Below are positions 31,797-44,400 of a stretch of DNA of 64,000 nt, in pieces. Origin of the DNA: Acanthosepion esculentum (taxonomy: Eukaryota > Mollusca > Cephalopoda > Sepiida > Sepiidae); contig OZ038517.1 in the NCBI GenBank assembly GCA_964036315.1, positions 23,886,662 to 23,950,661 on the forward strand, written 5' to 3'. Numbering within the stretch: the first letter of the stretch is position 1; the number at the start of each line of letters is the position of its first letter. Made by a program: the position numbers and the translations under genes. The notes under the pieces were generated by a model that ran no database searches, had not been told where the DNA came from, and saw nothing but the letters and a program-made list of their open reading frames with translations.

Positions 31797-32806
31797 TTTC
31801 AGCAGTTCATCATCATAGAAGAAAATTTCAAATCCTTTACTGAAATTTTCCATATCTTGAACATGTTGGAAATTCTAAGCAGTTCATCATCATAGAAGAA
31901 AATTTCAAATCCTTTACTGAAATTTTCCATATCTTGAACATGTTGGAAATTCTAAGCAGTTCATCATCATAGAAGAAAATTTCAAATCCTTTACAGAAAT
32001 TTTCCATATCTTGAACATGTTGGAAATTCTAAGCAGTTCATCATCATAGAAGAAAATTTCAAATCCTTTACTGAAATTTTCCATATCTTGAACATGTTGG
32101 AAATTCTAAGCAGTTCATCATCATAGAAGAAAATTTCAAATCCTTTACTGAAATTTTCCATATCTTGAACATGTTGGAAATTCTAAGCAGTTCATCATCA
32201 TAGAAGAAAATTTCAAATCCTTTACTGAAATTTTCCATATCTTGAACATGTTGGAAATTCTAAGCAGTTCATCATCATAGAAGAAAATTTCAAATCCTTT
32301 ACTGAAATTTTCCATATCTTGAACATGTTGGAAATTCTAAGCAGTTCATCATCATAGAAGAAAATTTCAAATCCTTTACTGAAATTTTCCATATCTTGAA
32401 CATGTTGGAAATTCTAAGCAGTTCATCATCATAGAAGAAAATTTCAAATCCTTTACTGAAATTTTCCATATCTTGAACATGTTGGAAATTCTAAGCAGTT
32501 CATCATCATAGAAGAAAATTTCAAATCCTTTACTGAAATTTTCCATATCTTGAACATGTTGGAAATTCTAAGCAGTTCATCATCATAGAAGAAAATTTCA
32601 AATCCTTTACTGAAATTTTCCATATCTTGAACATGTTGGAAATTCTAAGCAGTTCATCATCATAGAAGAAAATTTCAAATCCTTTACTGAAATTTTCCAT
32701 ATCTTGAACATGTTGGAAATTCTAAGCAGTTCATCATCATAGAGGAAAATTTCAAATCCTTTACTGAAATTTTCCATATCTTGAACATGTTGGAAATTCT
32801 AAGCAG
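31797..32806. repeat. 77-bp tandem array, ~13 copies
   Basis: Landmark 'cagttcatcatcatagaaga' recurs every 77 bp (e.g. 31880, 31957). Copies are nearly identical; I saw single changes only (for example 'tttacagaaat' near 31990 and 'atagaggaaa' near 32740). Confidence 0.97.
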
Positions 32807-33084
32807 AATGCGTAAACTAGTCTGAAGGTGACATTCAAGCATTGGGAAAATTTGTTAATTTCTTTTACACTACATGAAAATTATCAATCACATACAGAAT
32901 TGTCCAAGGGGACAATAGCCTTCTTCTTTATATGCCGTGTCCTTTCAGGACATAGGCGATCATGTTGAAAGCAAATCAATGAATGAATCGATCTTTATTA
33001 TCTGCGATTTGCTTTAACTTGATGGGAAAGATAGTGGAGTGTTTTCCTATTATTTTCTCCATAGTTTTGAATTTGAAATTTTGT

Positions 33085-33225
33085 AGATCACCTGTTGCCC
33101 AAGGATAGATAACCCAGTCTATTCTGCAGTGAGGGACAAGTAGATTCATGCCTTTCTCATAGGCATTAAAGTAAAAATGAATGCAACATACCAGGTTGAA
33201 ATTTGAACACTGATTGACCAATTTC
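33085..33225 (-). mobile_element. Diverged tRNA-SINE fragment
   Basis: 'cacctgttgcccaaggatag', 'aacccagtctattctgcag', 'gattcatgcctttctcatag' and 'gaatgcaacataccagg' follow the SINE body order on the reverse strand but with many changes. An old copy. Confidence 0.6.
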
Positions 33226-33806
33226 AGTTTCTGTGCTGATAACTATAAAGCACTCCAAACGTCTGAATATGTCTTGCAATATTTTCCATTATGTTCTCAC
33301 AATTCTTAATGATAAAAAAGAATAGTACTTTCAAATACTGACGAGAAAACTTTACCTAGCCAGTTGTTTCTGTTTTAGTAGAGATATAAAACCCTAACCT
33401 GGATATATCCTCAATTTCTCTTTATTCTTTTAATTTTTATTGCAAGTGACAGTTTTTGTAATATTACCTTGCTGTTACTATTTTTTGTAATAAATCATTG
33501 ACAGTTATTAAATTGCGACTACTATTTTAATTTCACTTGCTTTTTATTACATTTATATTTATCTTGAATTTTAGTAGATGAAGTATTGTCAGTCACTGTT
33601 TGTTTTTGAAAGGATTTCATTCATCTTCACTTGCTTTTTGTGACATTAGCAGTATTAGTACACTGGACATTTATTATTAGAAAGGGCATTGTAATCCATT
33701 ACTTGTTTGAGAATCATATTTCTTGCATTATAATTTCATTTACATTTTATTACAAATTACTTTACTCTGACACTGATTCTCTTGGCGAAGAAAATGGTCA
33801 AGGAAC
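33226..33806. other. AT-rich intergenic sequence
   Basis: Some loose repetition of 'cttgctttttattacattt' and 'cacttgctttttgtgacatt' (33536, 33630), otherwise nothing. Confidence 0.4.
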
Positions 33807-34888
33807 TTTGAAATATCCCCTCGCTTGACGCGAGATTTGAAATATCCCCTCGCTTGACGCGAGATTTGAAATATCCCCTCGCTTGACGCGAGATTTGAAA
33901 TATCCCCTCGCTTGACGCGAGATTTGAAATATCCCCTCGCTTGACGCGAGATTTGAAATATCCCCTCGCTTGACGCGAGATTTGAAATATCCCCTCGCTT
34001 GACGCGAGATTTGAAATATCCCCTCGCTTGACGCGAGATTTGAAATATCCCCTCGCTTGACGCGAGATTTGAAATATCCCCTCGCTTGACGCGAGATTTG
34101 AAATATCCCCTCGCTTGACGCGAGATTTGAAATATCCCCTCGCTTGACGCGAGATTTGAAATATCCCCTCGCTTGACGCGAGATTTGAAATATCCCCTCG
34201 CTTGACGCGAGATTTGAAATATCCCCTCGCTTGACGCGAGATTTGAAATATCCCCTCGCTTGACGCGAGATTTGAAATATCCCCTCGCTTGACGCGAGAT
34301 TTGAAATATCCCCTCGCTTGACGCGAGATTTGAAATATCCCCTCGCTTGACGCGAGATTTGAAATATCCCCTCGCTTGACGCGAGATTTGAAATATCCCC
34401 TCGCTTGACGCGAGATTTGAAATATCCCCTCGCTTGACGCGAGATTTGAAATATCCCCTCGCTTGACGCGAGATTTGAAATATCCCCTCGCTTGACGCGA
34501 GATTTGAAATATCCCCTCGCTTGACGCGAGATTTGAAATATCCCCTCGCTTGACGCGAGATTTGAAATATCCCCTCGCTTGACGCGAGATTTGAAATATC
34601 CCCTCGCTTGACGCGAGATTTGAAATATCCCCTCGCTTGACGCGAGATTTGAAATATCCCCTCGCTTGACGCGAGATTTGAAATATCCCCTCGCTTGACG
34701 CGAGATTTGAAATATCCCCTCGCTTGACGCGAGATTTGAAATATCCCCTCGCTTGACGCGAGATTTGAAATATCCCCTCGCTTGACGCGAGATTTGAAAT
34801 ATCCCCTCGCTTGACGCGAGATTTGAAATATCCCCTCGCTTGACGCGAGATTTGAAATATCCCCTCGCTTGACGCGAGATTTGAAATA
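33807..34888. repeat. 29-bp CpG-rich hairpin minisatellite, ~37 copies
   Basis: Essentially perfect copies. Each unit holds an inverted repeat CTCGC-TTGAC-GCGAG and a second dyad ATTT-G-AAAT, with three CpGs per unit. The reverse strand is open in all frames, giving two long artificial proteins (33740-34963, 33798-34928) with a 29-residue period. Confidence 0.98.
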
Positions 34889-35640
34889 ACTCACTTCTGC
34901 CCTTTGTGGAAAACTTAAATAATTCCACTTACTCGGAAAGTGGAAATAGCCAAAACCCCCCACTTTCAGATTGACTTGAAATAATTCCTACCTCTGTCAT
35001 TTAAATTATTTTTATCTTCTGGGTGACTTTCAATAATACCACCCCATTTACAATAATAACTTACCTTTTCTAGCTGACTTTAAATAATGTCTCTCCACTC
35101 TCAGGGTTACTTAAACTAAAACCATGCCTTTAAATAAGGCTGCACCCTTTCTGGGTGAATTTTAATGATGCCCCCTTTTTAATAATGTCTCTCCATGCTG
35201 AGTGACCGTAATGCCTCCCCATTTAAATAATGTTTCCAATGGCCCCTTTTCTGAGTGACTTCAAATAATAGCCTCCTTCTGGGTGGCTTTACCCCTCCCT
35301 CCCCTTCAAATAATGTCTTTCTGGCTCAATTAAAATAATGCCCTTTCTTTAAGTAATGCCCCCCCACTTTCTGAATGACTCTGAATAATGCTTCTACACT
35401 TTCTGGGTGACATTAAATAATTCCAACATCCCCATTTTCTAGGTTGCGTTAAATAATCCCCCTTTCTGGATGACTTTCAGTAATACCAACCCCCTTTTAA
35501 TTAATGCCCTCCCTTCTTGTTGATTTCAAATAATATCCTCATTTCTGGGAGGCTTTCATGTATCCACCTTCAAATCATGCTTCCTCTTTATGGGTGACTT
35601 CAAATAATACCCCCGCCCAAGTTTCTGGGTGACTTTAAAA
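34889..35640. repeat. Old degenerate tandem array, ~45-50-bp spacing
   Basis: At least a dozen imperfect iterations of 'tttctgggtgactttaaata' followed by 'atgcccccc'. Clear examples near 35020, 35070, 35400, 35465, 35600 and 35625. It directly adjoins the homogeneous 29-bp array and shares its core (see findings). Confidence 0.75.
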
Positions 35641-36009
35641 TATTCATTAACAAATTGGCCAAATAAATAATGACATATTATACTTATAATAATAGTAAAA
35701 AAATGAAGTTATTATGTATGGAAATAAATGAGTGTGTGGTATTGAGTCAAGAGATGTCTTCCAATTTTCAATATTAATAAACTGGTGGATGCTTCTTTTG
35801 TTTTCTTTTATTCATTTTTAAAATATTTCAGAGGCAGCTGTCCAGGGAGAAATAATAGAAATATATTTCTAACCATGAATAAAACTTGCAGTGGATGCTT
35901 TGAGATGTTTAATCTAAATAGGACATAGTAAACGATTACAGTCATGAATCCCCTCCAAACTGCAGCATATGGGGCAACTGACAATTTTCCAGGGTGGGCA
36001 TCATATTAA

Positions 36010-36557
36010 GATTTTTTTCTTTCTTTTTTTTTTTCTTTCCCCCTCCCTCTTTTCCTCTTTCCCCCTCCCTCTTTTCCTCTTTCCCCCTCCCTCTTTTCCT
36101 CTTTCCCCCTCCCTCTTTTCCTCTTTCCCCCTCCCTCTTTTCCTCTTCCCCCCTCCCTCTTTTCCTCTTCCCCCCTCCCTCTTTTCCTCTTCCCCCCTCC
36201 CTCTTTTCCTCTTCCCCCTCCCTCTTTTCCTCTTCCCCCTCCCTCTTTTCCTCTTTCCCCCCTCCCTCTTTTCCTCTTTCCCCCCTCCCTCTTTTCCTCT
36301 TTCCCCCCTCCCTCTTTTCCTCTTTCCCCCCTCCCTCTTTTCCTCTTTCCCCCCTCCCTCTTTTCCTCTTTCCCCCCTCCCTCTTTTCCTCTTTCCCCCT
36401 CCCTCTTTTCCTCTTTCCCTCTTTTCCTCTTTTCCCCTCCTCCCCCTCCCTCTTTTCCTCTTCCCCCTCCCTCTTTTCCTCTTCCCCCTCCCTCTTTTCC
36501 TCTTCCCCCTCCCTCTCCCCCTCCCTCTTCCCCCCTTTTCTTCCCCCTCTTTTTTCT
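36010..36557. repeat. Polypyrimidine minisatellite (22-23-bp units)
   Basis: C/T-only + strand built from 'tttccccctccctcttttcc', with variant C-run length. Four long frames over it (35942-36614, both strands) are artefacts. Mirror-symmetric purine/pyrimidine tracts of this kind can form triplex DNA in vitro. Confidence 0.96.
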
Positions 36558-36865
36558 CTGAACATTTTATCAAATGCTCCCTGTTCTAAATCATTTGCCT
36601 TCATGGAATTTTAATAATTGTTGGGGAGGTGGGTCTATTAAATTGCAAAATTTTAAGAAGCATACCATTCCTCCCACATCCCTGTTTATTTGAGCAGCAA
36701 AAATAATGGTTAAGTGCATAGAGAATGGAATTTGCATAACAACTGGCTGTGATAGGCAAATGGCGGTTAAAGAAATGGTACAACAAAAATGATTAATTCT
36801 CCTTGTATCATTCAAGGAATATATGTTGTATGCTATAGGAAGCAACATTGCTTCTCATTATTAGA
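36558..36865. other. Unique spacer left of the 120-bp array
   Basis: About 310 bp with no coding or repeat signal beyond an 85-aa frame without motifs. Confidence 0.4.
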
Positions 36866-38489
36866 CATGATAGCCCTGTTCTATCAATAACACTTGTATT
36901 AAACACTAATTTTTCAATGTATTCCTATAGTAAATCATTAGTAATGAATTTACATTCTACATACAATAGCCCTCTTCTCTCAGTACTGCTTGCATTAATT
37001 CCTGACCACTGACAATCCCTTTCTTCTTGATTTTCAATGCATTCCTATAATAAATCATTAGGAATGAATTTACATTCTACATATAATAGCCCTCTTCTCT
37101 CAGTACTGCTTGCATTAATTCCTGACCACTGACAAACCCTTTCTTCCTGATTTTCAATGCATTCCTATAGTAAATCATTAGTAATGAATTTACATTCTAC
37201 ATATAATAGCCCTCTTCTCTCAGTACTGCTTGCATTAATTCCTGACCACTGACAATCCCTTTCTTCCTGATTTTCAATGCATTCCTATAGTAAATCATTA
37301 GTAATGAATTTACATTCTACATATAATAGCCCTCTTCTCTCAGTACTGCTTGCATTAATTCCTGACCACTGACAAACCCTTTCTTCCTGATTTTCAATGC
37401 ATTCCTATAGTAAATCATTAGTAATGAATTTACATTCTACATACAATAGCCCTTTTCTCTCAGTACTGCTTGTATTAATTTCTGACCACTGACAATCCCT
37501 TTCTTCCTGATTTTCAATGCATTCCTATAGTAAATCATTTGTAATGAATTTACATTCTACATATAATAGCCCTCTTCTCTGTACTGCTTGCATTAATTCC
37601 TGACCACTGACAATCCCTTTCTTCCTGATTTTCAATGCATTCCTATAGTAAATCATTAGCAATGAATTTACCTTCTACATATAATAGCCCTCTTCTCTCA
37701 GTACTGCTTGCATTAATTCCTGACCACTGACAATCCCTTTCTTCCTGATTTTCAATGCATTCCTATAGTAAATCATTAGTAATGAATTTACATTCTACAT
37801 ACAATAGCCCTCTTCTCTCAGTACTGCTTGCATTAATTCCTGACCACTGACAATCCCTTTCTTCCTGATTTTCAATGCATTCCTATAGTAAATCATTAGT
37901 AATGAATTTACATTCTACATATAATAGCCCTCTTCTCTCAGTACTGCTTGCATTAATTCCTGACCACTGACAAACCCTTTCTTCCTGATTTTCAATGCAT
38001 TCCTATAGTAAATCATTAGTAATGAATTTACATTCTACATACAATAGCCCTTTTCTCTCAGTACTGCTTGTATTAATTTCTGACCACTGACAATCCCTTT
38101 CTTCCTGATTTTCAATGCATTCCTATAGTAAATCATTTGTAATGAATTTACATTCTACATATAATAGCCCTCTTCTCTCAGTACTGCTTGCATTAATTCC
38201 TGACCACTGACAATCCCTTTCTTCCTGATTTTCAATGCATTCCTATAGTAAATCATTAGCAATGAATTTACCTTCTACATATAATAGCCCTCTTCTCTCA
38301 GTACTGCTTGCATTAATTCCTGACCACTGACAATCCCTTTCTTCCTGATTTTCAATGCATTCCTATAGTAAATCATTAGTAATGAATTTACATTCTACAT
38401 ACAATAGCCCTCTTCTCTCAGTACTGCTTGCATTAATTCCTGACCACTGACAATCCCTTTCTTCCTGATTTTCAATGCATTCCTATAGT

Positions 38490-41400
38490 AAATCATTAGT
38501 AATGAATTTACATTCTACATACAATAGCCCTCTTCTCTCAGTACTGCTTGCATTAATTCCTGACCACTGACAATCCCTTTCTTCCTGATTTTCAATGCAT
38601 TCCTATAGTAAATCATTAGTAATGAATTTACATTCTACATATAATAGCCCTCTTCTCTCAGTACTGCTTGCATTAATTCCTGACCACTGACAAACCCTTT
38701 CTTCCTGATTTTCAATGCATTCCTATAGTAAATCATTAGTAATGAATTTACATTCTACATACAATAGCCCTTTTCTCTCAGTACTGCTTGTATTAATTTC
38801 TGACCACTGACAATCCCTTTCTTCCTGATTTTCAATGCATTCCTATAGTAAATCATTAGTAATGAATTTACATTCTACATACAATAGCCCTCTTCTCTCA
38901 GTACTGCTTGCATTAATTCCTGACCACTGACAAACCCTTTCTTCCTGATTTTCAATGCATTCCTATAGTAAATCATTAGTAATGAATTTACATTCTACAT
39001 ACAATAGCCCTCTTCTCTCAGTACTGCTTGCATTAATTCCTGACCACTGACAATCCCTTTCTTCCTGATTTTCAATGCATTCCTATAGTAAATCATTAGT
39101 AATGAATTTACATTCTACATATAATAGCCCTCTTCTCTCAGTACTGCTTGCATTAATTCCTGACCACTGACAAACCCTTTCTTCCTGATTTTCAATGCAT
39201 TCCTATACTAAATCATTAGTAATGAATTTACATTCTACATACAATAGCCCTCTTCTCTCAGTACTGCTTGCATTAATTCCTGACCACTGACAATCCCTTT
39301 CTTCCTGATTTTCAATGCATTCCTATAGTAAATCATTAGTAATGAATTTACATTCTACATATAATAGCCCTCTTCTCTCAGTACTGCTTGCATTAATTCC
39401 TGACCACTGACAAACCCTTTCTTCCTGATTTTCAATGCATTCCTATAGTAAATCATTAGTAATGAATTTACATTCTACATACAATAGCCCTTTTCTCTCA
39501 GTACTGCTTGTATTAATTTCTGACCACTGACAATCCCTTTCTTCCTGATTTTCAATGCATTCCTATAGTAAATCATTTGTAATGAATTTACATTCTACAT
39601 ATAATAGCCCTCTTCTCTCAGTACTGCTTGCATTAATTCCTGACCACTGACAATCCCTTTCTTCCTGATTTTCAATGCATTCCTATAGTAAATCATTAGC
39701 AATGAATTTACCTTCTACATATAATAGCCCTCTTCTCTCAGTACTGCTTGCATTAATTCCTGACCACTGACAATCCCTTTCTTCCTGATTTTCAATGCAT
39801 TCCTATAGTAAATCATTAGGAATGAATTTACATTCTACATATAATAGCCCTCTTCTCTCAGTACTGCTGGCATTAATTCCTGACCACTGACAATCCCTTT
39901 CTTCCTGATTTTCAATGCATTCCTATAGTAAATCATTAGCAATGAATTTACATTCTACATACAATAGCCCTCTTCTCTCAGTACTGCTTGCATTAATTCC
40001 TGACCACTGACAAACCCTTTCTTCCTGATTTTCAATGCATTCCTATACTAAATCATTAGTAATGAATTTACATTCTACATACAATAGCCCTCTTCTCTCA
40101 GTACTGCTTGCATTAATTCCTGACCACTGACAATCCCTTTCTTCCTGATTTTCAATGCATTCCTATAGTAAATCATTAGTAATGAATTTACATTCTACAT
40201 ATAATAGCCCTCTTCTCTCAGTACTGCTTGCATTAATTCCTGACCACTGACAAACCCTTTCTTCCTGATTTTCAATGCATTCCTATAGTAAATCATTAGT
40301 AATGAATTTACATTCTACATACAATAGCCCTTTTCTCTCAGTACTGCTTGTATTAATTTCTGACCACTGACAATCCCTTTCTTCCTGATTTTCAATGCAT
40401 TCCTATAGTAAATCATTTGTAATGAATTTACATTCTACATATAATAGCCCTCTTCTCTCAGTACTGCTTGCATTAATTCCTGACCACTGACAATCCCTTT
40501 CTTCCTGATTTTCAATGCATTCCTATAGTAAATCATTAGCAATGAATTTACCTTCTACATATAATAGCCCTCTTCTCTCAGTACTGCTTGCATTAATTCC
40601 TGACCACTGACAATCCCTTTCTTCCTGATTTTCAATGCATTCCTATAGTAAATCATTAGGAATGAATTTACATTCTACATATAATAGCCCTCTTCTCTCA
40701 GTACTGCTGGCATTAATTCCTGACCACTGACAATCCCTTTCTTCCTGATTTTCAATGCATTCCTATAGTAAATCATTAGTAATGAATTTACATTCTACAT
40801 ACAATAGCCCTCTTCTCTCAGTACTGCTTGCATTAATTCCTGACCACTGACAATCCCTTTCTTCCTGATTTTCAATGTATTCCTATAGTAAATCATTACT
40901 AATGAATTTACATTCTACTTATAATAGCCCTCTTCTCTCAGTACTGCTTGCATTAATTCCTGACCACTGACAATCCCTTTCTTCCTGATTTTCAATGCAT
41001 TCCTATAGTAAATCATTAGGAATGAATTTACATTCTACATATAATAGCCCTCTTCTCTCAGTACTGCTGGCATTAATTCCTGACCACTGACAATCCCTTT
41101 CTTCCTGATTTTCAATGCATTCCTATAGTAAATCATTAGCAATGAATTTACATTCTACATACAATAGCCCTCTTCTCTCAGTACTGCTTGCATTAATTCC
41201 TGACCACTGACAAACCCTTTCTTCCTGATTTTCAATGCATTCCTATAGTAAATCATTAGTAATGAATTTACATTCTACATACAATAGCCCTCTTCTCTCA
41301 GTACTGCTTGCATTAATTCCTGACCACTGACAAACCCTTTCTTCCTGATTTTCAATGCATTCCTATAGTAAATCATTAGTAATGAATTTACATTCTACAT

Positions 41401-44400
41401 ACAATAGCCCTCTTCTCTCAGTACTGCTTGCATTAATTCCTGACCACTGACAATCCCTTTCTTCCTGATTTTCAATGCATTCCTATAGTAAATCATTAGT
41501 AATGAATTTACATTCTACATATAATAGCCCTCTTCTCTCAGTACTGCTTGCATTAATTCCTGACCACTGACAAACCCTTTCTTCCTGATTTTCAATGCAT
41601 TCCTATAGTAAATCATTAGTAATGAATTTACATTCTACATACAATAGCCCTTTTCTCTCAGTACTGCTTGTATTAATTTCTGACCACTGACAATCCCTTT
41701 CTTCCTGATTTTCAATGCATTCCTATAGTAAATCATTTGTAATGAATTTACATTCTACATATAATAGCCCTCTTCTCTCAGTACTGCTTGCATTAATTCC
41801 TGACCACTGACAATCCCTTTCTTCCTGATTTTCAATGCATTCCTATAGTAAATCATTAGCAATGAATTTACCTTCTACATATAATAGCCCTCTTCTCTCA
41901 GTACTGCTTGCATTAATTCCTGACCACTGACAATCCCTTTCTTCCTGATTTTCAATGCATTCCTATAGTAAATCATTAGGAATGAATTTACATTCTACAT
42001 ATAATAGCCCTCTTCTCTCAGTACTGCTGGCATTAATTCCTGACCACTGACAATCCCTTTCTTCCTGATTTTCAATGCATTCCTATAGTAAATCATTAGT
42101 AATGAATTTACATTCTACATACAATAGCCCTCTTCTCTCAGTACTGCTTGCATTAATTCCTGACCACTGACAATCCCTTTCTTCCTGATTTTCAATGTAT
42201 TCCTATAGTAAATCATTACTAATGAATTTACATTCTACTTATAATAGCCCTCTTCTCTCAGTACTGCTTGCATTAATTCCTGACCACTGACAATCCCTTT
42301 CTTCCTGATTTTCAATGCATTCCTATAGTAAATCATTAGGAATGAATTTACATTCTACATATAATAGCCCTCTTCTCTCAGTACTGCTGGCATTAATTCC
42401 TGACCACTGACAATCCCTTTCTTCCTGATTTTCAATGCATTCCTATAGTAAATCATTAGCAATGAATTTACATTCTACATACAATAGCCATCTTCTCTCA
42501 GTACTGCTTGCATTAATTCCTGACCACTGACAAACCCTTTCTTCCTGATTTTCAATGCATTCCTATAGTAAATCATTAGTAATGAATTTACATTCTACAT
42601 ACAATAGCCCTCTTCTCTCAGTACTGCTTGCATTAATTCCTGGCCACTGACAAACCCTTTCTTCCTGATTTTCAATGCATTCCTATAGTAAATCATTAGG
42701 AATGAATTTACATTCTACATATAATAGCCCTCTTCTCTCAGTACTGCTGGCATTAATTCCTGACCACTGACAATCCCTTTCTTCCTGATTTTCAATGCAT
42801 TCCTATAGTAAATCATTAGCAATGAATTTACATTCTACATACAATAGCCCTCTTCTCTCAGTACTGCTTGCATTAATTCCTGACCACTGACAATCCCTTT
42901 CTTCCTGATTTTCAATGCATTCCTATAGTAAATCATTAGTAATGAATTTACATTCTACATATAATAGTCCTCTTCTCTCAGTACTGCTTGCATTAATTCC
43001 TGACCACTGACAATCCCTTTCTTCCTGATTTTCAATGCATTCCTATAGTAAATCATTAGCAATGAATTTACATTCTACATACAATAGCCCTCTTCTCTCA
43101 GTACTGCTTGCATTAATTCCTGACCACTGACAATCCCTTTCTTCCTGATTTTCAATGCATTCCTATAGTAAATCATTAGTAATGAATTTACATTCTACAT
43201 ACAATAGCCCTCTTCTCTCAGTACTGCTTGCATTAATTCCTGACCACTGACAATCCCTTTCTTCCTGATTTTCAATGCATTCCTATAGTAAATCATTAGT
43301 AATGAATTTACATTCTACATATAATAGCCCTCTTCTCTCAGTACTGCTTGCATTAATTCCTGACCACTGACAAACCCTTTCTTCCTGATTTTCAATGCAT
43401 TCCTATAGTAAATCATTAGTAATGAATTTACATTCTACATACAATAGCCCTTTTCTCTCAGTACTGCTTGTATTAATTTCTGACCACTGACAATCCCTTT
43501 CTTCCTGATTTTCAATGCATTCCTATAGTAAATCATTAGTAATGAATTTACATTCTACATACAATAGCCCTCTTCTCTCAGTACTGCTTGCATTAATTCC
43601 TGACCACTGACAAACCCTTTCTTCCTGATTTTCAATGCATTCCTATAGTAAATCATTAGTAATGAATTTACATTCTACATACAATAGCCCTCTTCTCTCA
43701 GTACTGCTTGCATTAATTCCTGACCACTGACAATCCCTTTCTTCCTGATTTTCAATGCATTCCTATAGTAAATCATTAGTAATGAATTTACATTCTACAT
43801 ATAATAGCCCTCTTCTCTCAGTACTGCTTGCATTAATTCCTGACCACTGACAAACCCTTTCTTCCTGATTTTCAATGCATTCCTATACTAAATCATTAGT
43901 AATGAATTTACATTCTACATACAATAGCCCTCTTCTCTCAGTACTGCTTGCATTAATTCCTGACCACTGACAATCCCTTTCTTCCTGATTTTCAATGCAT
44001 TCCTATAGTAAATCATTAGTAATGAATTTACATTCTACATATAATAGCCCTCTTCTCTCAGTACTGCTTGCATTAATTCCTGACCACTGACAAACCCTTT
44101 CTTCCTGATTTTCAATGCATTCCTATAGTAAATCATTAGTAATGAATTTACATTCTACATACAATAGCCCTTTTCTCTCAGTACTGCTTGTATTAATTTC
44201 TGACCACTGACAATCCCTTTCTTCCTGATTTTCAATGCATTCCTATAGTAAATCATTTGTAATGAATTTACATTCTACATATAATAGCCCTCTTCTCTCA
44301 GTACTGCTTGCATTAATTCCTGACCACTGACAATCCCTTTCTTCCTGATTTTCAATGCATTCCTATAGTAAATCATTAGCAATGAATTTACCTTCTACAT

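Noticed and set aside
31797..34888. CRISPR-like look of regular repeats (77 bp and 29 bp)
   Set aside because: No unique spacers between repeats, no cas genes, and the window is eukaryotic. These are head-to-tail tandem repeats.
33740..34963. 407- and 376-aa reverse-strand frames with a 29-residue period
   Set aside because: The 29-bp unit has no stop in any reverse frame, so the frame stays open by chance. No upstream gene structure or domain.
35942..36614. Lys/Glu/Arg/Gly-rich and Pro/Phe/Leu/Ser-rich frames
   Set aside because: Both strands of a polypyrimidine minisatellite; low-complexity artefact.
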